Positions 42,818-51,128 of a stretch of DNA of 64,000 nt are shown here, in pieces. Position 1 is the stretch's first letter, and each line of letters opens with the position of its first letter. The stretch covers positions 1-64,000 of the forward strand of contig JALHTB010000166.1 in assembly GCA_022865625.1 (NCBI GenBank). The letters run 5' to 3'. A program made the position numbers and the translations under genes. Source of the stretch: Candidatus Bathyarchaeota archaeon. Its GTDB lineage: Archaea; Thermoproteota; Bathyarchaeia; 40CM-2-53-6; FEN-987. Under the pieces are notes generated by a model. It was not told the origin of the DNA. It searched no databases and worked only from the letters and a program-made list of their open reading frames with translations.

Positions 42818-42934
42818 ATGGAAACCGAAAATACGCTGAAGGGCGGAAGGAAGCACACGGCCAGTATTTGTTCAGAGGTCTGCAGAGATCGTTTGGGATC
42901 CTGCCTCGAATGTGTCGTCGATTACTTCCTTTGA
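42818..42934 (+). CDS. Candidate 38-residue Cys-rich microprotein in the importer leader
   Basis: An ATG frame of 38 codons encodes a short protein with four cysteines in the second half, spaced C-x3-C-x6-C-x2-C, a possible zinc-binding knuckle. It ends V-V-D-Y-F-L. GAGGA lies about 13-17 nt upstream, slightly far for a ribosome-binding site. It sits between the predicted promoter and the binding-protein gene, so it could be a small regulator, a leader peptide sensing cysteine supply, or a chance frame. No family is recognised. Confidence 0.35.
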   Translation: METENTLKGGRKHTASICSEVCRDRLGSCLECVVDYFL

Positions 42935-43005
42935 AGACTGGTTGAGGCGCAGCTTTCACGAGAACGGAATCTTCGTGAACAGTTGAACGGAGGTGAATGA
43001 TCAAA

Positions 43006-43848
43006 ATGAGCAAGACGGAAGGAAGCAAATCGATGCAGATCATTGCCGTTGCATTGATTATGCTGTGCATCGGTGTCGGTGTTGGCTATGTCTACAGTCA
43101 ATCTCAGATCCCTCCACCATCGCCAAAGAGAGTAAGTCTACTTGACAAAGTCAAGCAGAAAGGGCAGATCGTTGTCGGAACAAGCGCAGACTACCCACCA
43201 TATGAATCGATCGATGAGAAAACGAAGAAGATCATTGGACTAGATGTGGACATAGTTGAGGCAGTCGCGAAAGAGCTGGGCGTCAAAGTGACGTGGCAGG
43301 ACATGCCTTTCGAGTCTCTTGTGGCGGCTTTGGAAACAGGAAAGATAGACATGATCGCTGCCGGCATGGGATTGAAGGCGGAGCGGATTCCTAAGATGGA
43401 CTACAGCATCTCATACGAGCAGGGCGACAATGTGGTAGTGGTCAAGGGAGATTCGTCGGTGAAGACTTTTGCGGATCTAGCAGACGTAGGAAACCTGAAT
43501 CTGAAGATAGGCGTTCAAACAGGAACAATACAGGAAGGCAGAGTCAACGACCTAGTCAAGGAAGGCAAGATCAAGAAAGAGAATGTGGTTTCATACCAGA
43601 GAGTCGACCTGATGATCGCTGATATTGTTTCCGGTAGAATAGATGCTGCTATGATAGACAAGCCCGTTGCAGACAGTTTCGCGACGCACTATTCAATCAA
43701 GATTGTGTACACGGAATGGGCGCCCCCTAAGTGTCTGTGGGTTCCTAAAGGTGAGAAGGAGCTCCTGGACGCAGTGAATACAGCGATGCTTAAGCTTCAC
43801 AAAGACGGAGTAATCCAGCAGCTTATAAACAAGTGGCACTCGACTTAG
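43006..43848 (+). CDS. Polar amino-acid ABC transporter, substrate-binding protein
   Basis: About 280 residues. An N-terminal membrane anchor (I-I-A-V-A-L-I-M-L-C-I-G-V-G-V-G) is followed by a two-lobed SBP_bac_3 domain. It includes I-V-V-G-T-S-A-D-Y-P-P-Y-E, G-L-D-V-D-I-V-E-A-V-A, I-D-M-I-A-A-G-M and the hinge G-V-Q-T-G-T. These are the glutamine/cystine/arginine-binding type motifs. Captures an amino acid outside the membrane and delivers it to the two permeases. The start is decided by the ribosome-binding site: GGAGGTGA ends 9 nt before this ATG but directly abuts the earlier ATG (42997). The ligand is not predictable by eye. Confidence 0.9.
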   Translation: MSKTEGSKSMQIIAVALIMLCIGVGVGYVYSQSQIPPPSPKRVSLLDKVKQKGQIVVGTSADYPPYESIDEKTKKIIGLDVDIVEAVAKELGVKVTWQDMPFESLVAALETGKIDMIAAGMGLKAERIPKMDYSISYEQGDNVVVVKGDSSVKTFADLADVGNLNLKIGVQTGTIQEGRVNDLVKEGKIKKENVVSYQRVDLMIADIVSGRIDAAMIDKPVADSFATHYSIKIVYTEWAPPKCLWVPKGEKELLDAVNTAMLKLHKDGVIQQLINKWHST

Positions 43849-43865
43849 TCTCCGAGAATTGATCG

Positions 43866-44549
43866 ATGACGGGAATCCCCTTTTTGTTGTCTTTTTTTGA
43901 TCTAATAGCGTCACACCTGGCATTCATAGTCGAAGGGTTACCCGTGACTCTGGGCCTCACCGCCCTCGGAATGGGGATGGGATTTCTCTTGGGCTTGCCA
44001 TTGGCAATTCTAAGAGTCTATGGCGGAGGAATTGGACGGCTGTCCGTGGCCTCATACGAAAGGGTAACGCGAAGTGTTCCTCCTCTGGTTCTCATCTTCC
44101 TACTCTACTTCGGTGTTCCCTCGTCTGTGTTTGACATGCCTGGTTTTCTAGCGGTGTCTCTTGCACTCGGACTTTGCAGTTCCGGATATCAATCCCAAGT
44201 CTTTCGTGGTGCCTTGGAATCTGTTGGCAGCGGTCAAATGGACGCTGCGAGATCGTTGGGAATGACCAAGTTGCAGGCAATTCGGTTTGTGATCGCACCC
44301 CAGGCTCTGCGGTTCGCTCTACCTAGTTGGGCAAATGAGCTTGCAACCATGATCAAAGATACGTCTCTTGCATTTGTTGTGGGTGTTGCTGAACTAATGA
44401 GAAGAGCTGACTACGTTCGAGCAGCAACATATGATCCACTCATTCCGTTCCTTCTCGTAGCAGGTATCTACTTTGTCGTAGTGTTTCCAATAACTAGGAT
44501 AGCTGGAACTTGGGGACGAGAGAAGAAACGACTGGTGGTAGGCACTTGA
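43866..44549 (+). CDS. Amino-acid ABC transporter permease (HisM/GlnP type), first subunit
   Basis: 227 residues with five or six membrane helices and the His/Glu/Gln/Arg permease signature. The pattern R-S-V-P-P-L-V-L-I-F is near 77, and the EAA loop reads E-S-V-G-S-G-Q-M-D-A-A-R-S-L-G-M-T. It pairs with the second permease (45325) to form the channel. The stop overlaps the ATPase start by 4 nt (TTGA). Length is normal. Each transporter gene overlaps or nearly overlaps the next, so this is one operon. Confidence 0.9.
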   Translation: MTGIPFLLSFFDLIASHLAFIVEGLPVTLGLTALGMGMGFLLGLPLAILRVYGGGIGRLSVASYERVTRSVPPLVLIFLLYFGVPSSVFDMPGFLAVSLALGLCSSGYQSQVFRGALESVGSGQMDAARSLGMTKLQAIRFVIAPQALRFALPSWANELATMIKDTSLAFVVGVAELMRRADYVRAATYDPLIPFLLVAGIYFVVVFPITRIAGTWGREKKRLVVGT

Positions 44550-45328
44550 CAAAGGTAGTATCGGTCAGAGACCTGTGGAAGTGCTATGGAAAGGTGGAGG
44601 TCGTAAGAGGTGTATCATTCGATGTCGAGGAAGGAACGACGACAGTAATCTTCGGGCCGAGCGGAGCAGGGAAGAGCACACTTCTGCGATGCATCAACAT
44701 GCTTCACGTTCCGGATCGTGGCACAGTGTTCCTACGCGACATTGATCTCATGAAAGCTGGTGACAAGATCAACTACTATCGGTCAAGATTCGGAATGGTT
44801 TTTCAACATTTCAATCTTTTTAGTCATATGACGGTTCTCGACAATGTGATGATCGGGCCGAGAGTTGTGAAGAAGATCCCGGAGGGCAAAGCGAGACTCG
44901 CAGCACTAGAAGCGCTTAGACAGGTCAGAATGGAAGACTGGAGCAAACATCACCCAAGTCAGCTTTCAGGAGGCCAGAAGCAAAGAGTAGGCATCGCCAG
45001 AGCGCTGGCAATGGATCCAGAAGTCCTCCTATTTGACGAACCAACGTCTGCTCTTGATCCCGAGCTGATCGGAGAAGTTCTGCAAACGATGTTGGATCTC
45101 GCCAAAGAGAAGAAGACAATGATCTGCGTTACTCATGAGATGGGATTCGCGAGAGCAGTCTCTTCTGAAATGATCTTTATGGATGAAGGAGTTGTGATGG
45201 AAACAGGCTCTCCTGATCATTTCTTCACGAACCCAGCGAATGAGCGAACAAGGAGATTCCTGAGTCGGCTAACGGAGCTCTATGGAAGACACGAAAACAA
45301 GAAGGAAACGGTTGGCGACAAGAAATGA
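44546..45328 (+). CDS. Amino-acid ABC transporter ATP-binding protein (GlnQ type)
   Basis: About 260 residues. Walker A is G-P-S-G-A-G-K-S-T, the Q loop V-F-Q-H-F-N-L-F, the signature L-S-G-G-Q-K-Q-R and Walker B L-L-F-D-E-P-T-S-A-L-D-P. The switch His is in V-T-H-E-M-G-F-A. It powers uptake by the two flanking permeases. I start at the TTG (44546) with GGTGG just upstream and a 4-nt overlap with the permease stop; a TTG 36 nt earlier would overlap more. The C-terminus is followed by the second permease ATG in an ATGA overlap. Confidence 0.93.
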   Translation: MTKVVSVRDLWKCYGKVEVVRGVSFDVEEGTTTVIFGPSGAGKSTLLRCINMLHVPDRGTVFLRDIDLMKAGDKINYYRSRFGMVFQHFNLFSHMTVLDNVMIGPRVVKKIPEGKARLAALEALRQVRMEDWSKHHPSQLSGGQKQRVGIARALAMDPEVLLFDEPTSALDPELIGEVLQTMLDLAKEKKTMICVTHEMGFARAVSSEMIFMDEGVVMETGSPDHFFTNPANERTRRFLSRLTELYGRHENKKETVGDKK

Positions 45329-45963
45329 TAAACTACCTTGGCGAACTGGTCGAAGGGCTTCTCGTGACATTCGAACTGAGCTTCACAGCTCTCGGAATTG
45401 GGATGATCCTGGGACTTGCGGCCGCTCTCGCTAGGACATACGGTCGCAAAGCGGTTTCCTACGCTGCAAACGCATACATTGAGCTTGTCCGCGGGACGCC
45501 TCTTACGGTTCAACTCTTCATCATCTATTTTGGACTACCAGTACTTGGTCTGTTTTTCTCACCGACACTGTCAGCCATATTGGCTCTGGGGATAAACAGT
45601 GGGGCGTATCAAGCGGAGTATTTTCGGGGCGCAATAGAATCCATCGGCGGTGGACAAATGGAGGCTGCGCTTTCCCTTGGGATGAGTAGACCGCAGGCGA
45701 TCACCAGAATAATACTTCCTCAGGCAATACGATTAGCGTTACCGAGTTGGTCGAATGAAGCAGCTTATCTGCCAAAATACAGCTCAGTCGCCTTCCTGGT
45801 GACGGTGCCTGAACTTATGGCCAGAGCGAAAGTTGTCATATCTGAAAACCTGAAACCGATGGAAGTATACATGGTCGTCGGACTGATGTACCTCGTCACG
45901 ATTGCGTCTCTCTCCAAGATACTGGACATGTTGTATGAGAAATACAAGTTCACTATTGAATAA
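45325..45963 (+). CDS. Amino-acid ABC transporter permease, second subunit
   Basis: 212 residues, a paralogue of the first permease. It has the same family blocks: E-L-V-R-G-T-P-L-T-V-Q, G-I-N-S-G-A-Y-Q-A-E-Y and the EAA loop E-S-I-G-G-G-Q-M-E-A-A-L-S-L-G-M-S. It completes the heterodimeric channel. Two unequal permeases flanking the ATPase is a common arrangement for importers of polar amino acids. The gene ends 74 nt before the aminotransferase on the same strand. Confidence 0.92.
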   Translation: MINYLGELVEGLLVTFELSFTALGIGMILGLAAALARTYGRKAVSYAANAYIELVRGTPLTVQLFIIYFGLPVLGLFFSPTLSAILALGINSGAYQAEYFRGAIESIGGGQMEAALSLGMSRPQAITRIILPQAIRLALPSWSNEAAYLPKYSSVAFLVTVPELMARAKVVISENLKPMEVYMVVGLMYLVTIASLSKILDMLYEKYKFTIE

Positions 45964-46037
45964 GGAAATACTGAGTCTGATAGGTCAGAAACAGACTTAG
46001 AAATGAGGAGACAATCTCAATCAAACGAAGCTGGAAG

Positions 46038-47201
46038 ATGTCAGAAATGAGGCTATCAAATCGAGTACTATCCACTGAGAAACTGTCATATCTCGAAGTC
46101 GCAAAGATGGCGAGAAACGTTCCTGATGCCATCTACCTCAATGTCGGCGAGCCCGATTTCCCTACGCCAACACACATAATCGAAGCTGCAAAGAGAGCTA
46201 TGGATAGTGGAAAGACTCACTACACACCCGATGAAGGAATCGCCGAACTTCGCACAGCCATAGCCGAGAAGGAATCGAAGAAGCTGGGTCTAGAGTTAGA
46301 CGAGGAGAATGTTGTTGTGACTGCTGGCGGTACAGGTGGTACATATTCGACACTAATGGCTTCGATCGAGCCAGGTGACGAAGTCCTACTGCCTGATCCA
46401 TACTATAGTGGCTACTACTATGCGACACAGATGGCAGGTGGAAAACTAGTTGGGATACAGCAGTCAGAAGAGAAGCGTTTCCAGATAGAGACCAGTGAAC
46501 TAGCGAACAAGATATCGCCCAAAACGAAGGCCATGATTGTCGTTTCTCCCAACAATCCAACCGGGGTTCTGCTGAACGATAACACTTTGAAGGCCATGGC
46601 GGAAGCCGCCTGCGACAACGATCTCCTAGTTGTGTCGGATGAAGTCTATGAAGAATTCATATTCGATGGAAAATTCCGAAGCATAGCGACCTTCCCAGGA
46701 ATGAGCGAGCGGACGATAGTCGTGAACAGTTTCTCCAAGACATATGCAATGACAGGGTGGAGGATCGGCTACGCTGTTGGACCAAAGGACATAATCGCCC
46801 AAGTCGCGAAGGTGTCCCACTCAACTGGCGTATGTGTGAGTTCGATCTCTCAATATGCAGCCTTGGCGGCGTTGCAAGGATCCCAGCAACCTACAAAGAA
46901 CATGCTGGAGGAATACAGAATACGAAGGAGAATGCTGGTTGACGCATTGAACAAGATTTCCCAATTCAGCCTGGTGGAGCCTCAAGGAGCCTTCTTCGCG
47001 TTTCCGAACACATCAGCAACCAAAATGTCATCAATGGATCTATTCAAGTACCTTCTGAATGAGGCAAGAGTCGTTGTGCTCCCTGGGTATCCATTCTTCG
47101 GAGCCAAAGGGGAAAATCACATTCGCCTCTCATATTCTACTTCGACCGACAAGTTGAAGGAAGCCACTATCAGAATCATAGAGGCGATGGAAAGACTCTA
47201 G
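46038..47201 (+). CDS. Class I/II aminotransferase
   Basis: 387-residue fold-type I PLP enzyme of the AspC/archaeal aspartate or aromatic aminotransferase group. Motifs: Y-L-N-V-G-E-P-D-F-P-T-P, A-G-G-T-G-G-T near 95, S-P-N-N-P-T-G-V near 170, D-E-V-Y near 200 and the catalytic Lys in S-F-S-K-T-Y-A-M-T-G-W-R-I-G. The substrate could be aspartate, an aromatic or another amino acid. It lies after an amino-acid importer and 33 nt before a LarA-type racemase. That order suggests import, deamination to a 2-oxo acid and further 2-hydroxy acid chemistry, which is inference. Confidence 0.92.
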   Translation: MSEMRLSNRVLSTEKLSYLEVAKMARNVPDAIYLNVGEPDFPTPTHIIEAAKRAMDSGKTHYTPDEGIAELRTAIAEKESKKLGLELDEENVVVTAGGTGGTYSTLMASIEPGDEVLLPDPYYSGYYYATQMAGGKLVGIQQSEEKRFQIETSELANKISPKTKAMIVVSPNNPTGVLLNDNTLKAMAEAACDNDLLVVSDEVYEEFIFDGKFRSIATFPGMSERTIVVNSFSKTYAMTGWRIGYAVGPKDIIAQVAKVSHSTGVCVSSISQYAALAALQGSQQPTKNMLEEYRIRRRMLVDALNKISQFSLVEPQGAFFAFPNTSATKMSSMDLFKYLLNEARVVVLPGYPFFGAKGENHIRLSYSTSTDKLKEATIRIIEAMERL

Positions 47202-47234
47202 GTTCCCCGAGTGAGTTGTGGGAAGAGGAAATGT

Positions 47235-48506
47235 ATGAAGCTATCGATCCCATACGGCAAAGACAAGGTTGATTTCGAGATTCCTCAACAGAACCTCATG
47301 GGAGTGTTCCCACCCAAGGCTGTCCCAGGAGTCCAAGACGAATCAGAAGCCATTCGAGACGCTCTACTAAACCCAATCGACAGTGAACCACTGCCAGACC
47401 TTGCGGAGCATAGGAACAGCGTCGTGATATTGGCCACGGACGTGTCGCGGCCGACCAAGGATCGATTGATCGTTCCTGCAATATTAGATGTTCTTGTAGA
47501 AGCTGGGGTCCAAGAAAAAAATGTCAAAGTCATAGTGGCTCGTGGTCAACACAGGGAGATGACTCAGGAAGAAATAGAGCGGAAGCTGGGAAGCGGAGTC
47601 CTCCGTCGAGTCTCTGTCGAACAACATGACCCCGACAGAAACCTTGTGGAATTGGGAGTCACTCATGCAGGTAACCGGGTCATGGTCAACAGTGAGGTCG
47701 TCAGGGCTGACCTAAAGATCAGTACAGGGAATATTGTTCCCCACAGGTATGCAGGCTACGGAGGAGGAGCAAAGAGCATCCTTCCAGGTGTGTGCGGCAG
47801 AGAAACCATCTATAGAAACCATCTCTATGTCGTAGAGGGAAAGTGTCGACGAGATTCTCTAGAGAGTAACCCTGTCAGAGCTGAGATGGAAGAAGCTGCT
47901 GAGATGGTAGGCCTGGACTTCATTGTCAACACTGTTATGAATCACGAAGGGCGCATCGTGAAGGTGTTTTCAGGGCATTTTCTGAATGCACACAGAAAGG
48001 GCGTGGAATTTGCCAGTGAAATGATGGGTGTTCATGTGCCTTCAAGAGCCGGAATTGTACTCTCAAGCGGCTCACCAATGGACATAAGCTTCTACCAAGC
48101 TTCCAAGGCTCTTGAAATGGGTGAGTCGATTGTCAAAGATGGCGGAACATTCATTCTCGCTTCTCCCTGCTACGAGGGAATTGGAGAAGAGGATCTTTAC
48201 AGGTTTCTGATCATGGAATCGCCCGAAAGAATTCTAAGGACACTTAAGGAGCTGAATCCTGCCACGAATCTAGTCTCGGGAGTCATCGCGTATCTAATGG
48301 CGGAGGCGAGAAAGAGAATAAACGTAGTTCTGGTTTCAGATGGATTGACTCGAAAGCAAGTCGAAGCCATGGGGTTCAGTAAGGGTGACTCTGTCCAAGC
48401 TGCCCTCGACAAATCGATTGGCAGGGTTGGACAAGACTCTCAGGTGGCAATCTTTCCTCAAGGGCCAACAACTCTTCCCGTACTTCAGACGTCTTCTTCG
48501 TCGTAG
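47235..48506 (+). CDS. larA: LarA-family nickel-dependent 2-hydroxy acid racemase/epimerase
   Basis: About 423 residues, DUF2088 plus the C-terminal domain. The signature blocks are A-R-G-Q-H-R-E (catalytic-type His), G-N-I-V-P-H-R-Y-A-G-Y-G-G-G-A-K-S (pincer cofactor Lys region) and N-H-E-G-R-I. LarA uses a nickel-pincer nucleotide made by LarB/C/E; none of these is in the window. Members act on lactate, malate, phenyllactate and other hydroxy acids. The ATG with GAAGAGG upstream is preferred to the GTG 24 nt earlier. It closes the amino-acid island. Confidence 0.88.
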   Translation: MKLSIPYGKDKVDFEIPQQNLMGVFPPKAVPGVQDESEAIRDALLNPIDSEPLPDLAEHRNSVVILATDVSRPTKDRLIVPAILDVLVEAGVQEKNVKVIVARGQHREMTQEEIERKLGSGVLRRVSVEQHDPDRNLVELGVTHAGNRVMVNSEVVRADLKISTGNIVPHRYAGYGGGAKSILPGVCGRETIYRNHLYVVEGKCRRDSLESNPVRAEMEEAAEMVGLDFIVNTVMNHEGRIVKVFSGHFLNAHRKGVEFASEMMGVHVPSRAGIVLSSGSPMDISFYQASKALEMGESIVKDGGTFILASPCYEGIGEEDLYRFLIMESPERILRTLKELNPATNLVSGVIAYLMAEARKRINVVLVSDGLTRKQVEAMGFSKGDSVQAALDKSIGRVGQDSQVAIFPQGPTTLPVLQTSSSS

Positions 48507-48586
48507 AACCAGGAATCAGACTTATCATAGGGAACTCACGGCTCAACAAATCTTATTAGGAGTGAGCCGATTTGTCGATAAGGAAT

Positions 48587-48699
48587 GGGCCGGTAGCTCA
48601 GTTTGGCTATCTTCAGATCTGAAGGCCAAGGAGCATCCGGCTGATAAGCTGGCAGCAGATACCGGAAGGTCATGGGTTCAAATCCCACCCGGCCCACCA
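48587..48699 (+). tRNA. tRNA-Ile (anticodon GAT) with two probable introns
   Basis: The acceptor stem pairs GGGCCGG (48587-48593) with CCGGCCC (48689-48695); CCA is encoded. Removing two inserts gives a standard cloverleaf with anticodon GAT. Insert one (48610-48630, 21 nt) lies in the D loop between A21 and G22. Its flanks form a bulge-helix-bulge: TGGC pairs with GCCA, with 3-nt bulges TAT and AGG, and cutting in each bulge yields GGCTA+GAGC. A perfect CTTCAG...CTGAAG hairpin lies inside it. Insert two (about 48647-48660, 14 nt) is at the canonical 37/38 site with a looser fold. A TCTTATTAG box is about 30 nt upstream. Confidence 0.9.
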
Positions 48700-48868
48700 T
48701 ATCCCTGCAAATCAAGACATCCCTATCGAGGGCCTCCAAAGAAATGTTGCATTATTGCAGCTCTATCTTGAGCCAGTCTGTCTGATTGCGATGTTTGCTT
48801 CTGTATGAAATTCAAACCAAAAGCTGCTGTAGGTTATCTGATTGTGGCGAACGCTTGGTTTGCCTCCA

Positions 48869-49543
48869 CTAGTTCTGATCCTTAGCTGAGATCCGTGTTC
48901 GGGCCATAGCGGCCTTCATGATTTGTTGATAGTCTGTCTTGAAGTGAGCCGTGCAGTTCATCAGATTGACCCTTGGCATGCCATCTGAGAATTCTATTAG
49001 GTTAACGCAAGTTGTGTCCTGTCTAATCCTCCAAAAGGCTGCAAGATCTGCTTGCAAGAGCGTAAGAAGGAGAATTCTATTAATACCTCCGTGTCCGACG
49101 ATCAACACGACTCTTCCCTCGTTTTCCTTGATAATTCTCTCAAGGCTCTGCATGACTCTAGTCTGAGCGTCGTCAAGTCGTTCGGCGCCTCTCACTGTCA
49201 CCCCTTTGGGATTGATGATCCATCTCTCATACTGTTCGGGAACTTCTCTCCTCAGCGCTTCGTGAGATTTTCCCTCCCAATCTCCAAAGTTTATCTCAAC
49301 AAATCCATCGTCAGCTTTCGGGGTGATCTTGTGTGGCAGACCTGTGATCTCAGCCGTTTCTAAGGCGCGGGAAAGTGGGCTGCTGTAGATTGAGGAAATC
49401 GGAATCGGCGTTAGAGATGATGAGAGAATCCTGGCCTGTTCTCGCCCCTTGTCACACAGTGCTATGTCAGTTCTCCCTTGAAGAAGCTGCTTCTCATTCC
49501 ATAGAGTCTCCCCGTGTCTAACCAATAGTACGATGGACCCCAC
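48869..49543 (-). CDS. Histidine phosphatase (phosphoglycerate-mutase-like) family protein
   Basis: 224 residues. The catalytic motif L-V-R-H-G-E-T-L-W-N is at the N-terminus, the second Arg is in Y-S-S-P-L-S-R-A-L-E-T-A, the acid in F-V-E-I-N-F-G-D-W-E-G, and the second His in V-G-H-G-G-I-N-R. All four active-site elements are intact. Family members include phosphoglycerate mutase, alpha-ribazole phosphatase and broad phosphatases; the L-Q-G-R-T-D-I-A-L motif occurs in the CobC-like group. The substrate remains open. It is transcribed away from tRNA-Ile and follows the SIMPL gene on the same strand. Confidence 0.88.
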   Translation of the reverse strand: MGSIVLLVRHGETLWNEKQLLQGRTDIALCDKGREQARILSSSLTPIPISSIYSSPLSRALETAEITGLPHKITPKADDGFVEINFGDWEGKSHEALRREVPEQYERWIINPKGVTVRGAERLDDAQTRVMQSLERIIKENEGRVVLIVGHGGINRILLLTLLQADLAAFWRIRQDTTCVNLIEFSDGMPRVNLMNCTAHFKTDYQQIMKAAMARTRISAKDQN

Positions 49544-49647
49544 TCATTTCACCAAGTGCTACTCTTCGCCATCTCAAGAGTGCTCCATCGGTTAAGTGTA
49601 GGTTAAGGAAAAAGGTGACGCTTGCGATTGGGGATCTAGCTCGGGCT

Positions 49648-50391
49648 TCATGCGAAACGATAGCTGACATTGACTGTGACTGTGACTTGCAGATCTGCTG
49701 GTAGAATAGGCGTGGTCTCAGCCTTGAGTTCATAGGATGACGATCGTGGAATGTACGATGTCCCTATAGATGCCGAGATCTTGCCCACAATCGTCAGCTT
49801 CAACGCTGATGCTAGCGTCTGTGCTTTTATGTCTGCGTCGGCAACCGCTTCTCTGATGGCCTCAGTGGTGGCGCTGTCCGTCTTCTGTTTGGAAAGCCCG
49901 AACGTGACACTGCCTACGCTGTTGGCACCAGCCTTGACAGCTGCGTCAAGGACTATGCCGACCTCGTAGATCTTTCGCCATGTGACTCTGAGACTGTTTC
50001 TGCATTCATAGCCAACTATTGTTTGCTGCTTGTCATAGTTGTATATCGGCCGTAAGCTGTACGACTCTGTCGCCAAATCCTCCTTCAACACTCCTATTGC
50101 CTTCAAAGCATCAATGACCCTGTTGCTCGTGTCCGTATTCTTCTGCTGAGCCTCGGTTGCGGTAGTTGACTGCGTGAGTATGATTGTGCTCACATATGCC
50201 ATGTCTGGAGTTGCATACGCAGAACCAGTTCCGGACACAGAGATAATGTTGTTTTGCGATTCCTCTCTAGTTGGCATCAACGGGCCCACTGATCTTGAGA
50301 AGCCATAGTAAAGCGCAACGCCGTTCAGAAACGCCAGAGCGACTATGGAGATTAGAGCTATCGCATAGCACTGCCTGCTACTCTCACTCAT
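49648..50391 (-). CDS. SIMPL-domain (DUF541) exported protein
   Basis: About 247 residues. An N-terminal membrane helix is followed by a SIMPL domain: I-S-V-S-G-T-G-S-A-Y-A-T-P-D-M-A near the start, Y-S-L-R-P-I-Y-N-Y in the middle, then A-V-K-A-G-A-N-S-V-G-S-V-T-F-G-L-S and a closing V-T-V-T-V-N-V-S-Y-R-F. The function of the family (named for interaction with mouse pelle-like kinase) is unclear; bacterial members sit in the envelope. The start is set by a strong GGAGGTGA five nt before the ATG; a longer frame upstream has no such site. Confidence 0.85.
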   Translation of the reverse strand: MSESSRQCYAIALISIVALAFLNGVALYYGFSRSVGPLMPTREESQNNIISVSGTGSAYATPDMAYVSTIILTQSTTATEAQQKNTDTSNRVIDALKAIGVLKEDLATESYSLRPIYNYDKQQTIVGYECRNSLRVTWRKIYEVGIVLDAAVKAGANSVGSVTFGLSKQKTDSATTEAIREAVADADIKAQTLASALKLTIVGKISASIGTSYIPRSSSYELKAETTPILPADLQVTVTVNVSYRFA

Positions 50392-50804
50392 TGACTCACC
50401 TCCGGACCAGATTTGTATGTCCGTTGTTGACATGTGGGCCGTCATAGTAAACTCTAGCCTTTGGAACACGTTGTACGCAAATCGAAACATGATGTCTCAT
50501 CAAGCGTGAATTCTCGTTAATAGAGGCCGGCATGGCGGTTTACGTCTGATGTATGCCCGCCCTCTCGGATCGTCTTCGCCCGGTTTGCTGATGCATTGCA
50601 GGAGCGCGTGTTATGAGCAAGGTGGCGTTGATCGACAATATGCCTTGGGGGGCCGTCATTTTCAAGGTTCTGTCCGGTTTGTGGCTGTTTGTGTCGGCTG
50701 TATGCTGTCAACGGGTTCGGGTTTGACTCCGTGTGTATGATTCATCCATTCGCCTTTTATGTGGAACTTCGCTCCTGACGCGCAGATGTGCAGGAGGTGA
50801 ATGT
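50392..50804. other. Gap between SIMPL and the small membrane protein
   Basis: About 410 bp. The left end holds the SIMPL ribosome-binding site. At the right end lies a near-perfect anti-SD match, AGGAGGTGA (50792-50800), five nt before the next ATG (50805). Frames across the middle are Cys/Arg/Gly-rich and do not look like proteins. No repeat or RNA fold was recognised. Confidence 0.4.
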
Positions 50805-50969
50805 ATGTCGACGCCAAGGATGCCAATGACATATGGAGGATCATCAGTCATGGCCCTGATCACTGCTGTGGGAGGGCTTCTCGTGACGATCGCCTCCTTC
50901 TACCTGATCATAAAGATGGCCGGACTTGTAGACGCGTTAGGCCAGAAGATCAAGGAAATGAAACTCTAA
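50805..50969 (+). CDS. Small single-span membrane protein
   Basis: 54 residues: a short polar start, one transmembrane helix (about residues 16-36, V-M-A-L-I-T-A-V-G-G-L-L-V) and an amphipathic basic tail (G-Q-K-I-K-E-M-K-L). A full-length AGGAGGTGA five nt before the ATG argues that it is translated well. Longer upstream frames exist but would bury this site. No family is recognised. Similar tiny membrane proteins occur as subunits or regulators of larger complexes. Confidence 0.6.
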   Translation: MSTPRMPMTYGGSSVMALITAVGGLLVTIASFYLIIKMAGLVDALGQKIKEMKL

Positions 50970-51128
50970 AAGGGTCATCCCTTCTTCTTTCTACCTGAGA
51001 ATCTTCCCACATTTCTTAGTGTGAGTCCTGACTTGATTATCTGCTATGTTGCTGCGCGCTGAAAAGAATAGAAACGAACGTGTGGCGATTGCCGACAGAG
51101 CACGCTTATTCAAAAATGGATGTGATAG

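Noticed and set aside
50549..50740. 63-residue frame in the SIMPL-membrane protein gap
   Set aside because: Cys/Gly/Arg-rich without structure pattern or ribosome-binding site.
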